DNA of 64,000 nucleotides, taken from contig CAJWZU010000003.1 in assembly GCA_913050115.1 (NCBI GenBank), positions 28,257 through 92,256 on the forward strand, written 5' to 3'. The notes below the pieces were generated by a model. It saw only the letters and a list, made by a program, of their open reading frames with translations. It ran no database searches and was not told where the DNA came from. Below are positions 38,837-47,503 of this stretch, in pieces. The stretch is from an uncultured Cellvibrionales bacterium. Its GTDB lineage: Bacteria; Pseudomonadota; Gammaproteobacteria; Pseudomonadales; Cellvibrionaceae. A program made the position numbers and the translations under genes. How positions within the stretch are numbered: the stretch's first letter is position 1; every line of letters begins with the position of its first letter.

Positions 38837-38913
38837 TGGTGTCCCGAAGAGGAGTCGAACCTCTGACCTGCCGCTTAGGAGGCGGCTGCTCTATCCAGCT
38901 GAGCTACCGGGAC
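38837..38913 (-). tRNA. tRNA-Arg (anticodon CCT)
   Basis: The minus strand folds into a complete cloverleaf of 77 nt. The acceptor stem is GTCCCGG with TCGGGAC (one G-U pair), the D arm GCTC/GAGC, the anticodon stem GCCGC/GCGGC with loop CTCCTAA, so the anticodon is CCT (codon AGG). The T arm is AGAGG/CCTCT with TTCGACT. Discriminator A and an encoded CCA complete the 3' end. Confidence 0.97.
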
Positions 38914-39148
38914 GTAATGTATCAATCGTGATTGGCTGATAGCGAACGCATTGTAGCAATACATCCTGAGGCTGTAACCTGCTTTTAGTGTAAGCGTATG
39001 ATACTTTTATCGGGCGGTTAAAAAGGCTCAGCAGTTTTTGCTACTGTATTTCTAAAGATTGCCTAAAAATCCCTATTTTTTTGGGGGCCGTTAACATTAG
39101 ACGATTTCAACTGCCCGCTAGGTTAAAGACTCTGGAGCCGCCAAGAAC

Positions 39149-40126
39149 ATGTTAGACAGCAAACCATTACTCATTGAAACTGACTTTCCTGTGACTAAGC
39201 GGGTGCCACTTCAGACATTGCAGGTCAATATGGGTTATCTCTGTAATCTCAGCTGTAGTCACTGTCATGTTAATGCTGGGCCCAGGCGTACTGAATTACT
39301 CTCATTGAAAAATACAGAGTTGATTCTGCAGATTCTCGAAAAGTATCAGCTGCAGTGCTTAGATCTCACGGGCGGTGCGCCAGAAATGAATCCGCATTTT
39401 CGCTCTCTTGTTATAGGTGCTCGCAAACTCGGTGTGCAGGTCATTGATCGTTGTAACCTCAGTATTTTGCAGCAACCTGGCTATGAGGATATGGCTGAAT
39501 TCTTAGCGGCGCAGGGTGTTTCTGTGGTGGCATCATTGCCATGCTACCTCGAGGATAACGTCAATGCTCAGCGCGGGAATGGTGTCTTTGACGATTCTAT
39601 CGACGCTTTGCACAAGCTCAACAATCTCGGTTACGGCGTTAAACCAGAGTTGAGCTTAGATCTGGCTTACAACCCCACGGGGGCATTCCTGCCGCCGCCG
39701 CAAGAGGCGTTAGAGGCTGATTACAAACGTGAACTGGCGGAGCGTTATGGCATCCGCTTTAACCGTTTACTCACCATCACCAATATGCCCATCGCTCGTT
39801 TTGGCAGTATGCTGCAGTCGAAAGGTTTGTTCGCCGACTATATGCGCCTGCTCAAAGACAATTTCAGCGAGGCCAATTTAACTACGCTGATGTGCCGCAG
39901 TCTAATCAGTGTCGATTGGCAGGGCGGTCTTTATGACTGTGATTTTAATCAAATGCTGGAGTTGCCCATTGCCTCTGATCGGGTGCGCTGGCACTTGCGA
40001 GATTTGCTGTCAGACAGTGGTTACGCGAGCATTGCTAATAGCGATATTGCCATTGGCGATCATTGCTATGGCTGCACAGCGGGGCAGGGCAGTAGCTGCT
40101 CCGGCGCTTTAATCTCTGACACATAA
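39149..40126 (+). CDS. arsS: ArsS-type radical SAM/Cys-rich protein
   Basis: This 325-residue radical SAM enzyme has the cluster motif CNLSCSHC near residue 32 and LDLTGGAPEMNPHF. Its C-terminal DUF3641-type domain has YDCDFNQML and the closing HCYGCTAGQGSSC. These fit the TIGR04167 'rSAM/Cys-rich' family, whose characterised member ArsS joins 5'-deoxyadenosine to dimethylarsinous acid in arsenosugar synthesis. The selenocysteine position of some members is Cys here. Two transferases typical of this cluster follow directly. No arsM methyltransferase is in the window, so the substrate remains inferred. Confidence 0.88.
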   Translation: MLDSKPLLIETDFPVTKRVPLQTLQVNMGYLCNLSCSHCHVNAGPRRTELLSLKNTELILQILEKYQLQCLDLTGGAPEMNPHFRSLVIGARKLGVQVIDRCNLSILQQPGYEDMAEFLAAQGVSVVASLPCYLEDNVNAQRGNGVFDDSIDALHKLNNLGYGVKPELSLDLAYNPTGAFLPPPQEALEADYKRELAERYGIRFNRLLTITNMPIARFGSMLQSKGLFADYMRLLKDNFSEANLTTLMCRSLISVDWQGGLYDCDFNQMLELPIASDRVRWHLRDLLSDSGYASIANSDIAIGDHCYGCTAGQGSSCSGALISDT

Positions 40127-40143
40127 CCGAGACGCCTAAACCC

Positions 40144-40830
40144 ATGCGTTTATCCATTGTTATTCCGGTTCTCAATGACGGTCAGAGGCTTGAACATACC
40201 CTCACTCAGCTTCAGTCGCTGAAATCACATGCCGTAGAACTTATTGTGGTCGATGGCGGCAGCGTCGATAATAGCGTCGATATTGCCGAAGCCCTGGCGC
40301 ACAAAGTGGTTATTAGTGCAGCGGGGCGGGCATTGCAAATGAACACGGGCGCCCAGCTATCCCAGAGTGAGTATCTATTATTTTTACACGCCGACTCTCA
40401 GTTGCCCGTAACGATCTTGCAGAGCCTTGATAGCTGGTACTTGTCTACGGAAAAATGGGGTTTTTTTAAGTTGCAGTTCGACGATAACCGCTGGCCTTAT
40501 CGAATGATTGCCAGCGCTATCAACTGGCGTTCAAGTCTTACGCGGGTGTCGAGCGGTGACCAGTGCCAGTTTTTTAGGCGAGAGTTTTTCGAACAGCTCG
40601 GTGGCTTCCCTAATCTGGCGTTAATGGAGGATATTGCCATTAGCAAATTGGCGCGTCGCGATATACGCCCTTGCATAGGGTCGAGCCATGTTCTGACTTC
40701 AGCTAGGCGTTGGCAGGCACATGGCTGGGTAAAAACAATTGTCTTCATGTGGTCGTGCCGTTTAGCTTATTGTATCGGCGTACCGACAACGTGGTTGGCG
40801 AAAATGTATTACGGTAAAGCGAAACGATGA
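40144..40830 (+). CDS. Family 2 glycosyltransferase of the rSAM/Cys-rich cluster (TIGR04283-like)
   Basis: This 228-residue GT-A fold enzyme begins LSIVIPVLNDGQRLEHTL, then LIVVDGGSVDNSVDIAE and LFLHADSQLP (the metal-binding DxD-like motif). Later RRWQAHGWVKTI and a C-terminal hydrophobic segment appear. This is the layout of the small transferases called 'rSAM/selenodomain-associated transferase 2'. It lies 17 bp after arsS and overlaps the next gene by 4 bp, so the three form one operon. Its acceptor is unknown. Confidence 0.85.
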   Translation: MRLSIVIPVLNDGQRLEHTLTQLQSLKSHAVELIVVDGGSVDNSVDIAEALAHKVVISAAGRALQMNTGAQLSQSEYLLFLHADSQLPVTILQSLDSWYLSTEKWGFFKLQFDDNRWPYRMIASAINWRSSLTRVSSGDQCQFFRREFFEQLGGFPNLALMEDIAISKLARRDIRPCIGSSHVLTSARRWQAHGWVKTIVFMWSCRLAYCIGVPTTWLAKMYYGKAKR

Positions 40831-41498
40831 CGCCTCAATTTGATCAATGTCGAGTACTTTTGTTTGCTAAAGAACCTCAGCTTGGGCAGGTGAAAACTCG
40901 TATGCGTCCGGTCCTGAACGATGCTCAGTGTGTGCATTTACATCAGGTCTTGTGCACTCATATCAGTGAGAGTTTGGCGAACTGGCAGTTGTGCTTAACG
41001 CAACTGCACTTCTGCTTAAGTGATGAGGCACAGGGGGCGAAGCCAGTCTTTTTGGCGCGATTGTGCCAGCGGTTAAACTTTGACTTACAGCCACAGGTGG
41101 CCGGAGACCTTGGCGATAAAATGTCGGCAGCGGTTCGGCGCGCTCTGCAACAGGGGGCGCAGGGGGTTATTCTGCTGGGGGCTGACTGCCCTTTCTTAAC
41201 TAGAGGGCACTTGCAGCAGCTGCTGCAAAGCTTAGTTGATGGGCATAATGCGGCGATTATTCCAGCACTTGATGGGGGCTACGTGGCATTAGCGTTGCGC
41301 CAATATGATGCCAGTGTATTTACAGCCGTTGACTGGGGTAGTGATCAGGTTTTTAGGCAAACGTTGGCCAACTTTGATGCCTTGAGTTGGAGTTATCAGT
41401 GTTTAACCGTGCTTGCCGATATTGATCGCCCCGATGATTTACAGCGGCTCCAATATTTAGACAATACGGCGCTAAAGGCCATGGCGAAGCTAAACTGA
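40827..41498 (+). CDS. DUF2064/TIGR04282-like nucleotidyl- or glycosyltransferase
   Basis: This 223-residue protein has LLFAKEPQLGQVKTRM at the N-terminus, GDLGDKMSAAVRRAL and LLGADCPFLTRGHLQQLL in the middle, PALDGGYVALAL and a late LADIDRPDDLQRL. These are the marks of the 'rSAM/selenodomain-associated transferase 1' (DUF2064) family, related to CofC/MobA-like nucleotidyltransferases. It completes the arsS operon. In arsenosugar clusters it is thought to take part in sugar attachment. Confidence 0.85.
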   Translation: MTPQFDQCRVLLFAKEPQLGQVKTRMRPVLNDAQCVHLHQVLCTHISESLANWQLCLTQLHFCLSDEAQGAKPVFLARLCQRLNFDLQPQVAGDLGDKMSAAVRRALQQGAQGVILLGADCPFLTRGHLQQLLQSLVDGHNAAIIPALDGGYVALALRQYDASVFTAVDWGSDQVFRQTLANFDALSWSYQCLTVLADIDRPDDLQRLQYLDNTALKAMAKLN

Positions 41499-41708
41499 GC
41501 GGGCATAGGTCTGAGTAAAATAGCGGGATTCACAGCGGTTTTTGAACTTTGGCATTGACGCCATACAGCTAAGGGGTAGTGGTGTCACTATTTGTCGGTC
41601 TGAGCATGCTGGGCTATGAATACTGTGTAGGTGTGAGCTTGGTTTGTATATTAAAGCTACTGCAGCATCTTGAGAGGGTGACTTAGCTGTATAAATGACA
41701 ATTAAACC

Positions 41709-41737
41709 TTGACCTTCGCGGTAGGCAGGTATAGGTT
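41709..41737 (+). promoter_or_regulatory. Candidate sigma-70 promoter for the small gene at 41827
   Basis: TTGACC (41709-41714) and TAGGTT (41732-41737) are separated by 17 bases, about 90 bp before the start. The rest of the gap 41499-41826 shows only a 14-bp motif at 41526-41539 that recurs at 42814. Confidence 0.35.
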
Positions 41738-41826
41738 TCGGGGTAACATATTAAGATGATAATGAATTAATATTATTTAAATTGCTCAAGAATGACGCAA
41801 TCCATCATCGAAAAGGAAGTATCGAT

Positions 41827-42003
41827 ATGAGTAGTACCGCGCCAGCTATCAAACCGTTAATCGCCGCTTCGGAAAAACCAGCTAAGTCTCGCAGCCGAAA
41901 AAAATCACCGGTTAAATTTGGTGATACTCGGCGTCTACTCGAAGACCGTATCGCTGCTAATAAATTGTCCCGAGATATTCAGGATTTTCAGTTTGATTTT
42001 TAG
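41827..42003 (+). CDS. Small basic protein, possibly PA3496 family
   Basis: This 58-residue protein has an excellent AAGGAAG six to seven bases before its ATG. The N-terminal half is rich in Pro, Ala and Ser, then a basic run (KSRSRKKSPVK) and a C-terminal DTRRLLEDRIAANKLSRDIQ helix. The R-R-x-x-E-D-x-x-x-x-x-x-L-x-x-x-I-x-D-F ending recalls the short PA3496-type proteins of pseudomonads, but I cannot confirm this. The frame is open upstream to a TTG at 41782 without support. A perfect 14-bp palindrome (TTACTGTACAGTAA, 42005-42018) starts two bases after the stop codon. Confidence 0.6.
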   Translation: MSSTAPAIKPLIAASEKPAKSRSRKKSPVKFGDTRRLLEDRIAANKLSRDIQDFQFDF

Positions 42004-43194
42004 CTTACTGTACAGTAAAACGCATTCTAAAAACCTCCCCACTCACTTAGCAATGAACGCGGCTTTTTAGATAGTGTTTTGTTGTTGAGTTGAGACTTTA
42101 AGCTGCCCGTTAGTGCGCTAGCAATTACAACCTTGCGCAAATAAATCTCAAGCTGGCAGCATGAAAGATAGGTACTCATTCAACCAAAAATCCATCACTC
42201 TTAGCATGGCTCAAATCTTTTCAAGGCAAATAATCATTCGAGCTACAGCCTATTAATACAGTTTCGATAAATTAGCATTTTTACCCCTTTTACAAATATT
42301 CTACGCACTATACCGTTTGTACAAATATTCAGTCGGCGCGGTCATGCCAGGCTGATGTTAATACTACAGATGCCAGCATTTAATGGACTCACGAAATTCT
42401 CGTGGCCAGAAAACTCGCGACTGTTATCAAAGGTAATGCCTTTACAGAAACTTTAGTAGAGCTTAAACATCTTTATAATTAACTTGGCGACCAATTTATG
42501 AGTTTGGTATTTAATGCGTATAGTTAGTAACAGTTTTGTTACCCGATCAGGTTGCAATCGTCTGGTCATTAACTCTCCTCTGTAGAGTGCAGATCTTTAA
42601 GTGATCTGACCTCTAAGGTGGTAAGAGCCATGGCTCAGTATGACTATGTTTACATGATCATCAGGGCATTTTTTAGTGAAACTTAGCTGCATTCTGGCAC
42701 GGCTGGTTACTATCGACATCAGCGACGTTACTGAATGTTTATTGCGAGAGTGGCGGTGGAGCTTGCGATATATGGTCTTGTTAAAGGGTTAGAATATATC
42801 GTACAAAAATACCGGATTCACAGCGGTATTGAACCTGGTATTGTTGAATTATAGTCAATGTTTGTAGGGGGGTGTCCTCGAGGTTATCCGTTTTGCTGTG
42901 TAATAGCTTCAGTTGGCTCTTTAATCTATTCTAAGTGCATTGGTTATTGTGGAAATCTATTGTTCACTAAGATATTATCAAACGTTTTTGGTCTATGCTT
43001 AGCAAAGAGCTATTGCTGTCACCATTCTTTTCGGCAATAACGCTTTGGTAGTATTTTTACCGCGAGTTAAAACGGATTTAGCTCAATTCAATCTGTTGCT
43101 GAAACTTAGCGGCAAGACAGTGCATTAAGAGCGGGGCGGCCAAAAGCTTAACTTCTTTAAAACAGATAAGTAGTCAATACTAAGAGGCAGGATA
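42004..43194. other. Long gene-poor region before the second partner-switch module
   Basis: In about 1.2 kb I find no ORF with a ribosome-binding site and recognisable protein. It contains the palindrome at 42005-42018, a 6-bp inverted repeat CAGATC/GATCTG (42590-42608) and a second copy (42814-42827) of the GGATTCACAGCGGT motif also found at 41526. It is AT-rich and may be decayed sequence, or carry a long leader or a small RNA. The promoter of the STAS gene must lie near its right end. Confidence 0.45.
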
Positions 43195-43500
43195 ATGGCA
43201 ATTACTTCTAATGTGGGCGCGGGCGGCGAGAAACTCACTATTCGCATCCAGGGTCGTTTTGATTTTAGTGCCCACCAGGAATTTCGCAATGCCTATGAGG
43301 CAGTCGATAAATCACCATCGGCCTACTGTGTGGATATGAACGAGACTACTTATCTTGATAGTTCAGCGTTAGGTATGTTGCTGTTGTTGCGTGACCATGC
43401 TGGCGGTGATACTTCAAACATAGAGATTGTGAATTGCAGTCCAGATGTTAAGAAAATTCTGACTATTTCTAATTTTGAGCAACTCTTCATCATTCAGTAA
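43195..43500 (+). CDS. STAS-domain anti-sigma factor antagonist (HsbA-like), second copy
   Basis: This 101-residue STAS domain protein has the phospho-acceptor motif YLDSSALGMLLLL, with Ser56 as the expected site, and RFDFSAHQEFRNAYEAV in the first half. It is paralogous to the protein at 28126. A GGCAGGATA element precedes the ATG. The next genes encode its predicted kinase/phosphatase and an Hpt protein, so it should be the output of this switch, comparable to HsbA of Pseudomonas aeruginosa. Confidence 0.88.
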   Translation: MAITSNVGAGGEKLTIRIQGRFDFSAHQEFRNAYEAVDKSPSAYCVDMNETTYLDSSALGMLLLLRDHAGGDTSNIEIVNCSPDVKKILTISNFEQLFIIQ

Positions 43501-43643
43501 TACAGTGTGTGGTTTTCTGGCGCAGGGCCAAATAGCCCAGCGCTTAAACTTCGGTGATGTTTATGTTGGCAGCAGTTTGTATTTTTGGTCACAATGTTAA
43601 CGTGTGGCTCTATCTTTGTCTTAATCGAGGCCATTGAGTCGAT

Positions 43644-45353
43644 ATGCATGACGACAGAGGTCTGACTATATTGGTCGCTGACGATACGAGTACCGATCGC
43701 CTCATATTGGAGACCATTGTTCGCAAGGAAGGCCATCGGGTAATTAGTGCCAAAGATGGCGTTGAAGCGGTGGCGCTATTTGTTCAAGAATCCCCTGATA
43801 TCGTCTTGCTCGATGCGCTCATGCCCAAGCTCGACGGCTTTGGTGCCGCTCGGCAAATTAAAGCGCTGGCTGGCGAACAGCTTGTACCCATTATTTTTCT
43901 TACCTCACTGACCGATACCGAATCTTTAGTGCAGTGTTTAGATGCAGGTGGCGACGACTTTCTCTCAAAACCCTACAATCGGGTTATCTTGCAGGCCAAG
44001 ATTAAAGCTTTTAATCGAATGCGTGCAATGCATGGCACTATGCTGAAGCAGCGCGATCAGATCATATTGCACAACGATCATCTACTGCAGGAACAGACTG
44101 TCGCTAAGCAGGTGTTCGATAATATCGCCCATAGTGGCTGCTTAGACGCTAGCAACGTTAAATATTTTCTTTCACCTCTGGCCGTATTCAACGGCGATGT
44201 ACTATTGGCGGCTATGCGCCCATCCGGCAGTATGATGGTGTTACTGGGTGATTTTACCGGACACGGTCTGCCCGCCGCGATCGGCGCTATGCCCTTGGCG
44301 AGTACTTTTTATGGCATGGCCCACAAGGGCTTCGCGATGACAGACATTTTGCGCGAGATTAATAACAAACTTAAAACAATACTGCCTGTCGGAGTTTTTT
44401 GCTGCGCTACTATTATTGATATGAATTTTCATAAGGGCACCATGAAGGTATGGAATGGCGGCCTGCCGGAGTGCTTTCTCTACCGTGCTGCTAGCGGTGA
44501 GGTTGAATCGGTGCGCTCTACCCATTTGCCTCTGGGGGTACTGGACAGCAAAAGTTTTAAGGATGACTGCCTCAACTTTGAGTTGGCGTGCGATGACCGC
44601 TTTTATATGTGGTCAGATGGCATTCATGAGGCGCGCAGTGTTGATGGCGATATGTTTGGTGAGGAGCGCCTTGTGCAAGTCTTTAAAGACTGCGTTAAAC
44701 CAGAAGCGCTTTTTCAGGATGTTTTGGGCAAAGTACAGGCGTTTATCGGTGAAGGTGAGAAAGATGACGATCTCTCGCTGATTGAAATCCGTATGGAGTT
44801 ACCGGAAAATATTCTTTCCAAGTCTGTCGATTTCAACGCTAGTCGCGGCACCGGCCTAATGGAGTGGAGTCTGCAGTTTGAAGTGAAACCGGCCAGTTTT
44901 CGTTTCTTTGATCCGCTGCCGCTGTTGCTGAATATTTTGGTTGAGGTACCGGGTTTGAGCAGTCATAGCGGTGAGCTTTATACCATTTTGTCTGAACTTT
45001 ATAATAATGCGCTTGAACACGGAGTGTTGGGGTTGGATTCCTGTTTGAAGAAAACTGCAGATGGTTTTGGCCAGTATTACAGTTTGCGCCAAGAGCGGCT
45101 CGAGAAAATTGATCAGGGTTTTGTACGGTTTGGTCTGGACCATAAAACTGGTGATAATGGTGGCTCACTGATGTTGACGGTCACCGACAGTGGTAAGGGT
45201 TTTGATCATCAATTAATACAGTCTTGTGAGCTTAAAATGCAGGGCTATTGCGGCAGAGGAATCCCGCTGTTGCGCGGTATGTGTCAGAGCTTGGAATATC
45301 TAGGTAATGGCAACGAGGTGAAAGCGCTGTTTGAGTGGGAAAATGACAGTTAA
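43644..45353 (+). CDS. Response regulator with PP2C phosphatase and HATPase kinase domains (HsbR-like), second copy
   Basis: This 569-residue protein has a receiver domain with Asp57 (DIVLLDALMPKLDGF), a PP2C/SpoIIE domain at about 165-380 ([13 protein letters not shown] and EKDDDLSLIEI) and a C-terminal HATPase at about 420-569 (ELYNNALEHGVL and DSGKGFDH). It is a clear full-length paralogue of the protein at 28477, with matching blocks throughout. Receiver phosphorylation, probably through the Hpt protein encoded next, would shift it between kinase and phosphatase action on the STAS protein at 43195. The 143-bp gap before it is longer than in the first module. Confidence 0.9.
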   Translation: MHDDRGLTILVADDTSTDRLILETIVRKEGHRVISAKDGVEAVALFVQESPDIVLLDALMPKLDGFGAARQIKALAGEQLVPIIFLTSLTDTESLVQCLDAGGDDFLSKPYNRVILQAKIKAFNRMRAMHGTMLKQRDQIILHNDHLLQEQTVAKQVFDNIAHSGCLDASNVKYFLSPLAVFNGDVLLAAMRPSGSMMVLLGDFTGHGLPAAIGAMPLASTFYGMAHKGFAMTDILREINNKLKTILPVGVFCCATIIDMNFHKGTMKVWNGGLPECFLYRAASGEVESVRSTHLPLGVLDSKSFKDDCLNFELACDDRFYMWSDGIHEARSVDGDMFGEERLVQVFKDCVKPEALFQDVLGKVQAFIGEGEKDDDLSLIEIRMELPENILSKSVDFNASRGTGLMEWSLQFEVKPASFRFFDPLPLLLNILVEVPGLSSHSGELYTILSELYNNALEHGVLGLDSCLKKTADGFGQYYSLRQERLEKIDQGFVRFGLDHKTGDNGGSLMLTVTDSGKGFDHQLIQSCELKMQGYCGRGIPLLRGMCQSLEYLGNGNEVKALFEWENDS

Positions 45354-45388
45354 TTGAATGATAATAATAAGCACAGTTGGAGACGTAA

Positions 45389-45727
45389 ATGAGCACTAAA
45401 CAGCGCCTGGATGGTGACATTTTGGCCATGTTAAAAGATGTAATGGAAGATGAGTTTCCAGTACTAATCGACACCTATTTAATTGATGCGGCAATTCGTA
45501 TTAAGGCATTGCGTGAAGCTCTTAATGAGCAGGATGCCGAAACGGTGCGCATCACCGCCCATAGCTTTAAGGGCAGTAGTAGTAATATTGGTGCTGCGCC
45601 TTTGGCGGAACTGTGTATGGTGATTGAAAATAGCGCCCACAAAGGGCAGTTGGCGGGAATTGAATCTACTCTTGATGAGGTAGAGCAAGAGTTCATGGCT
45701 GTTAAACAGGTGTTGTCCGAGCTTTAA
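45389..45727 (+). CDS. Histidine phosphotransfer protein (HptB-like)
   Basis: This 112-residue single Hpt domain has the phospho-site ITAHSFKGSSSNIGA (His58). The motif H-S-x-K-G-S-x-x-N-x-G matches classical Hpt proteins. It begins 35 bp after the HsbR-like gene. In Pseudomonas aeruginosa HptB takes phosphate from hybrid kinases and passes it to HsbR, and the gene set hptB-hsbR-hsbA is contiguous there. The same three functions are found here in another order. The first module has no Hpt gene. Confidence 0.92.
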   Translation: MSTKQRLDGDILAMLKDVMEDEFPVLIDTYLIDAAIRIKALREALNEQDAETVRITAHSFKGSSSNIGAAPLAELCMVIENSAHKGQLAGIESTLDEVEQEFMAVKQVLSEL

Positions 45728-46630
45728 CTCCGGGCTCCGTCATTGGTGCTGCTCATCGCAAGGCTGGGCAGGCTGGTTTGTTTATTGTTGTCTCGTACAT
45801 GTTACCTTTTCTCTTCGTTTGATTTCATCCCTACTGTCCGTTAAAGCCCCGGTATTGGCGTTCAGGATTAGCTAGTAGTTAACCGGTAAAAGTCGTTGTT
45901 GTTAAGGTTCTCTTCACCTGCAAGCTATCTATTAAGTGTCACAGCATTGTGTTCGCCAGAGCTTAAAAACTCTCCAATGTTAGCACTTTAAGGCATTTAT
46001 GCCCTTCATAGTGGCCGATGGATTCGTGTTTTTTGCTCCGATCAGCTTGTTGCCATGCTGTTTGTCGCTGCTTAGCGGGCAGTGCTTATTCTCGATTTGG
46101 CGGTTTCCTTAGCAGTAATAATTATGCCAAAGGTGGGTATAACACTGCATATGATTTATGTCTCAAAGGCTCACGTACCGGTCCATTTCGACATAGCAGA
46201 TTTTCAAGTTAATAAGCACTAGGCATTTCATTATTGACCAGTAATACCAATAACCGACTATATAGTAGGCTGAGTCCAGACTAATTAAAGTGTGTTTGAC
46301 ACGTGTTAGAAAAATAATGTCGATAAGGCTATATGTCGGTATTAACGATAGGCTGTTTTTATTGATGTGCGACGAAGAAGAATAGGATATTGACCCGTTT
46401 GATGGCGCTATCTATTTGAATTTTTAGCGTAGCATTAAAATTTTTACGCATTAATGGCGATACTGAGGGTTTGCCGATTATGATTTACGGCAAACCTGAC
46501 CGCTGCGTGCACGGCGCTTATGTCATACAATTAGCGCGCTCGGGGCTGTTCTCAAGTGCATACTCTGATTGGATGCAGGTAGATTACTCTTTGGTCCCCA
46601 GGGATGCAGCGCAGTGATAATATTAAGTGT
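45728..46630. other. Gene-free region after the Hpt gene
   Basis: About 900 bp without a credible gene on either strand. It contains a perfect 9-bp inverted repeat GGTTTGCCG/CGGCAAACC (46468-46496, 11-base loop) without a T-tail. I see no recognisable gene remnant, tRNA or repeat family. Confidence 0.45.
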
Positions 46631-46677
46631 ATAAGCATAAAAAAGGCTAACACATCGTTCGCCTTTTTTATGCTTAT
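46631..46677. terminator. Bidirectional terminator between the Hpt region and yciK
   Basis: Two perfect 17-bp arms, ATAAGCATAAAAAAGGC (46631-46647) and its complement (46661-46677), flank a 13-base loop. A-runs on one side and T-runs on the other make it usable on both strands. It lies 20 bp after the yciK stop and so ends the minus-strand operon. Confidence 0.85.
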
Positions 46678-46697
46678 TTCAGGTTCAACCACAGCGA

Positions 46698-47456
46698 CTA
46701 TTTACTTTGGGCGTCAAACTGCTGGCCATTACTTTGCTTGGAGTCATCACCCATTAAATACAGGTAGGTTGGCATTAAGGTTTCAGGTGCAGAGACATCG
46801 GCGGGGTTTTCGGCGGGGTAGGCACTGGCCCGCATATTAGTCCGGGTGGCGCCGGGGTTGATGCTGTTGCAGCGTACAGTGGTGGTCTCGCCCAGCTCGT
46901 CTGCCAGTGTTTGCATTAGGTTTTCTGTGGCGGCCTTTGATGCCGCGTAAGCGCCCCAATAAGCACGGCCAGAAAATCCGACGCTGGATCCGGTAAAAAT
47001 AATTGAAGCGCTATCGGCGCGTTGCATTAATGGCAGCAATGCTTGAGTCATCAAAAAGGGCGCGTGGACATTAACTTGCATAACGCGCGTCCAGCTGTCG
47101 TCGCTATAATTACTAATAGGAGTGCGCTCGCCTAATTCGCTGGCATTATGGAGTAAGCCGTCAAGGCGACCGAACTCGTCATCGATGGCGTTGCACATAT
47201 CGATGTAATCTTTACTGATCGCGCCCTCAAGATTCATCGGGTATATAGCGGCTTTAGGATGACCAGCGGTTTCAATTTCGTCGTAGACCTGCTCGAGCTT
47301 TTGTGTGGTGCGGCCAATTAAAATAACAGTGGCACCAAAAGCTGCAAAGGTTTTAGCTGCCGTGCGGCCAATGCCATCACCAGCACCGGTGATAGCAATC
47401 ACCCGCCCATTAAGAATGTCTGAGGGGGCAAGGTAGTCTCGAGCTGAATGGGTCAT
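46698..47456 (-). CDS. yciK: YciK family short-chain dehydrogenase
   Basis: This 252-residue SDR has the nucleotide motif AITGAGDGIGRTAA, the LLHNASELG segment, the catalytic Ser in FTGSSVGFSGRAYW and Tyr/Lys in YAASK, followed by NSINPGATRTNMR. The sequence matches YciK, conserved next to ubiG and mupP in pseudomonads (as PA3173). Its substrate is not established. It is the last gene of a minus-strand group with mupP and ubiG and is followed by a strong terminator. Confidence 0.9.
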   Translation of the reverse strand: MTHSARDYLAPSDILNGRVIAITGAGDGIGRTAAKTFAAFGATVILIGRTTQKLEQVYDEIETAGHPKAAIYPMNLEGAISKDYIDMCNAIDDEFGRLDGLLHNASELGERTPISNYSDDSWTRVMQVNVHAPFLMTQALLPLMQRADSASIIFTGSSVGFSGRAYWGAYAASKAATENLMQTLADELGETTTVRCNSINPGATRTNMRASAYPAENPADVSAPETLMPTYLYLMGDDSKQSNGQQFDAQSK

Positions 47457-47503
47457 GGTGGTCCGTCGCTTATCTTTGATATGTTTAATATAGCTGATAA
47501 AAG

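Noticed and set aside
42691..42712. Possible sigma-54 promoter (TGGCAC)
   Set aside because: The -24 half is present, but the expected TTGC at -12 is missing.
42858..43040. 60-codon Cys-rich ORF
   Set aside because: It has no ribosome-binding site, no recognisable motif and atypical composition for a protein.
46604..46840. 78-codon plus-strand ORF
   Set aside because: It runs through the bidirectional terminator and into the antisense strand of yciK.
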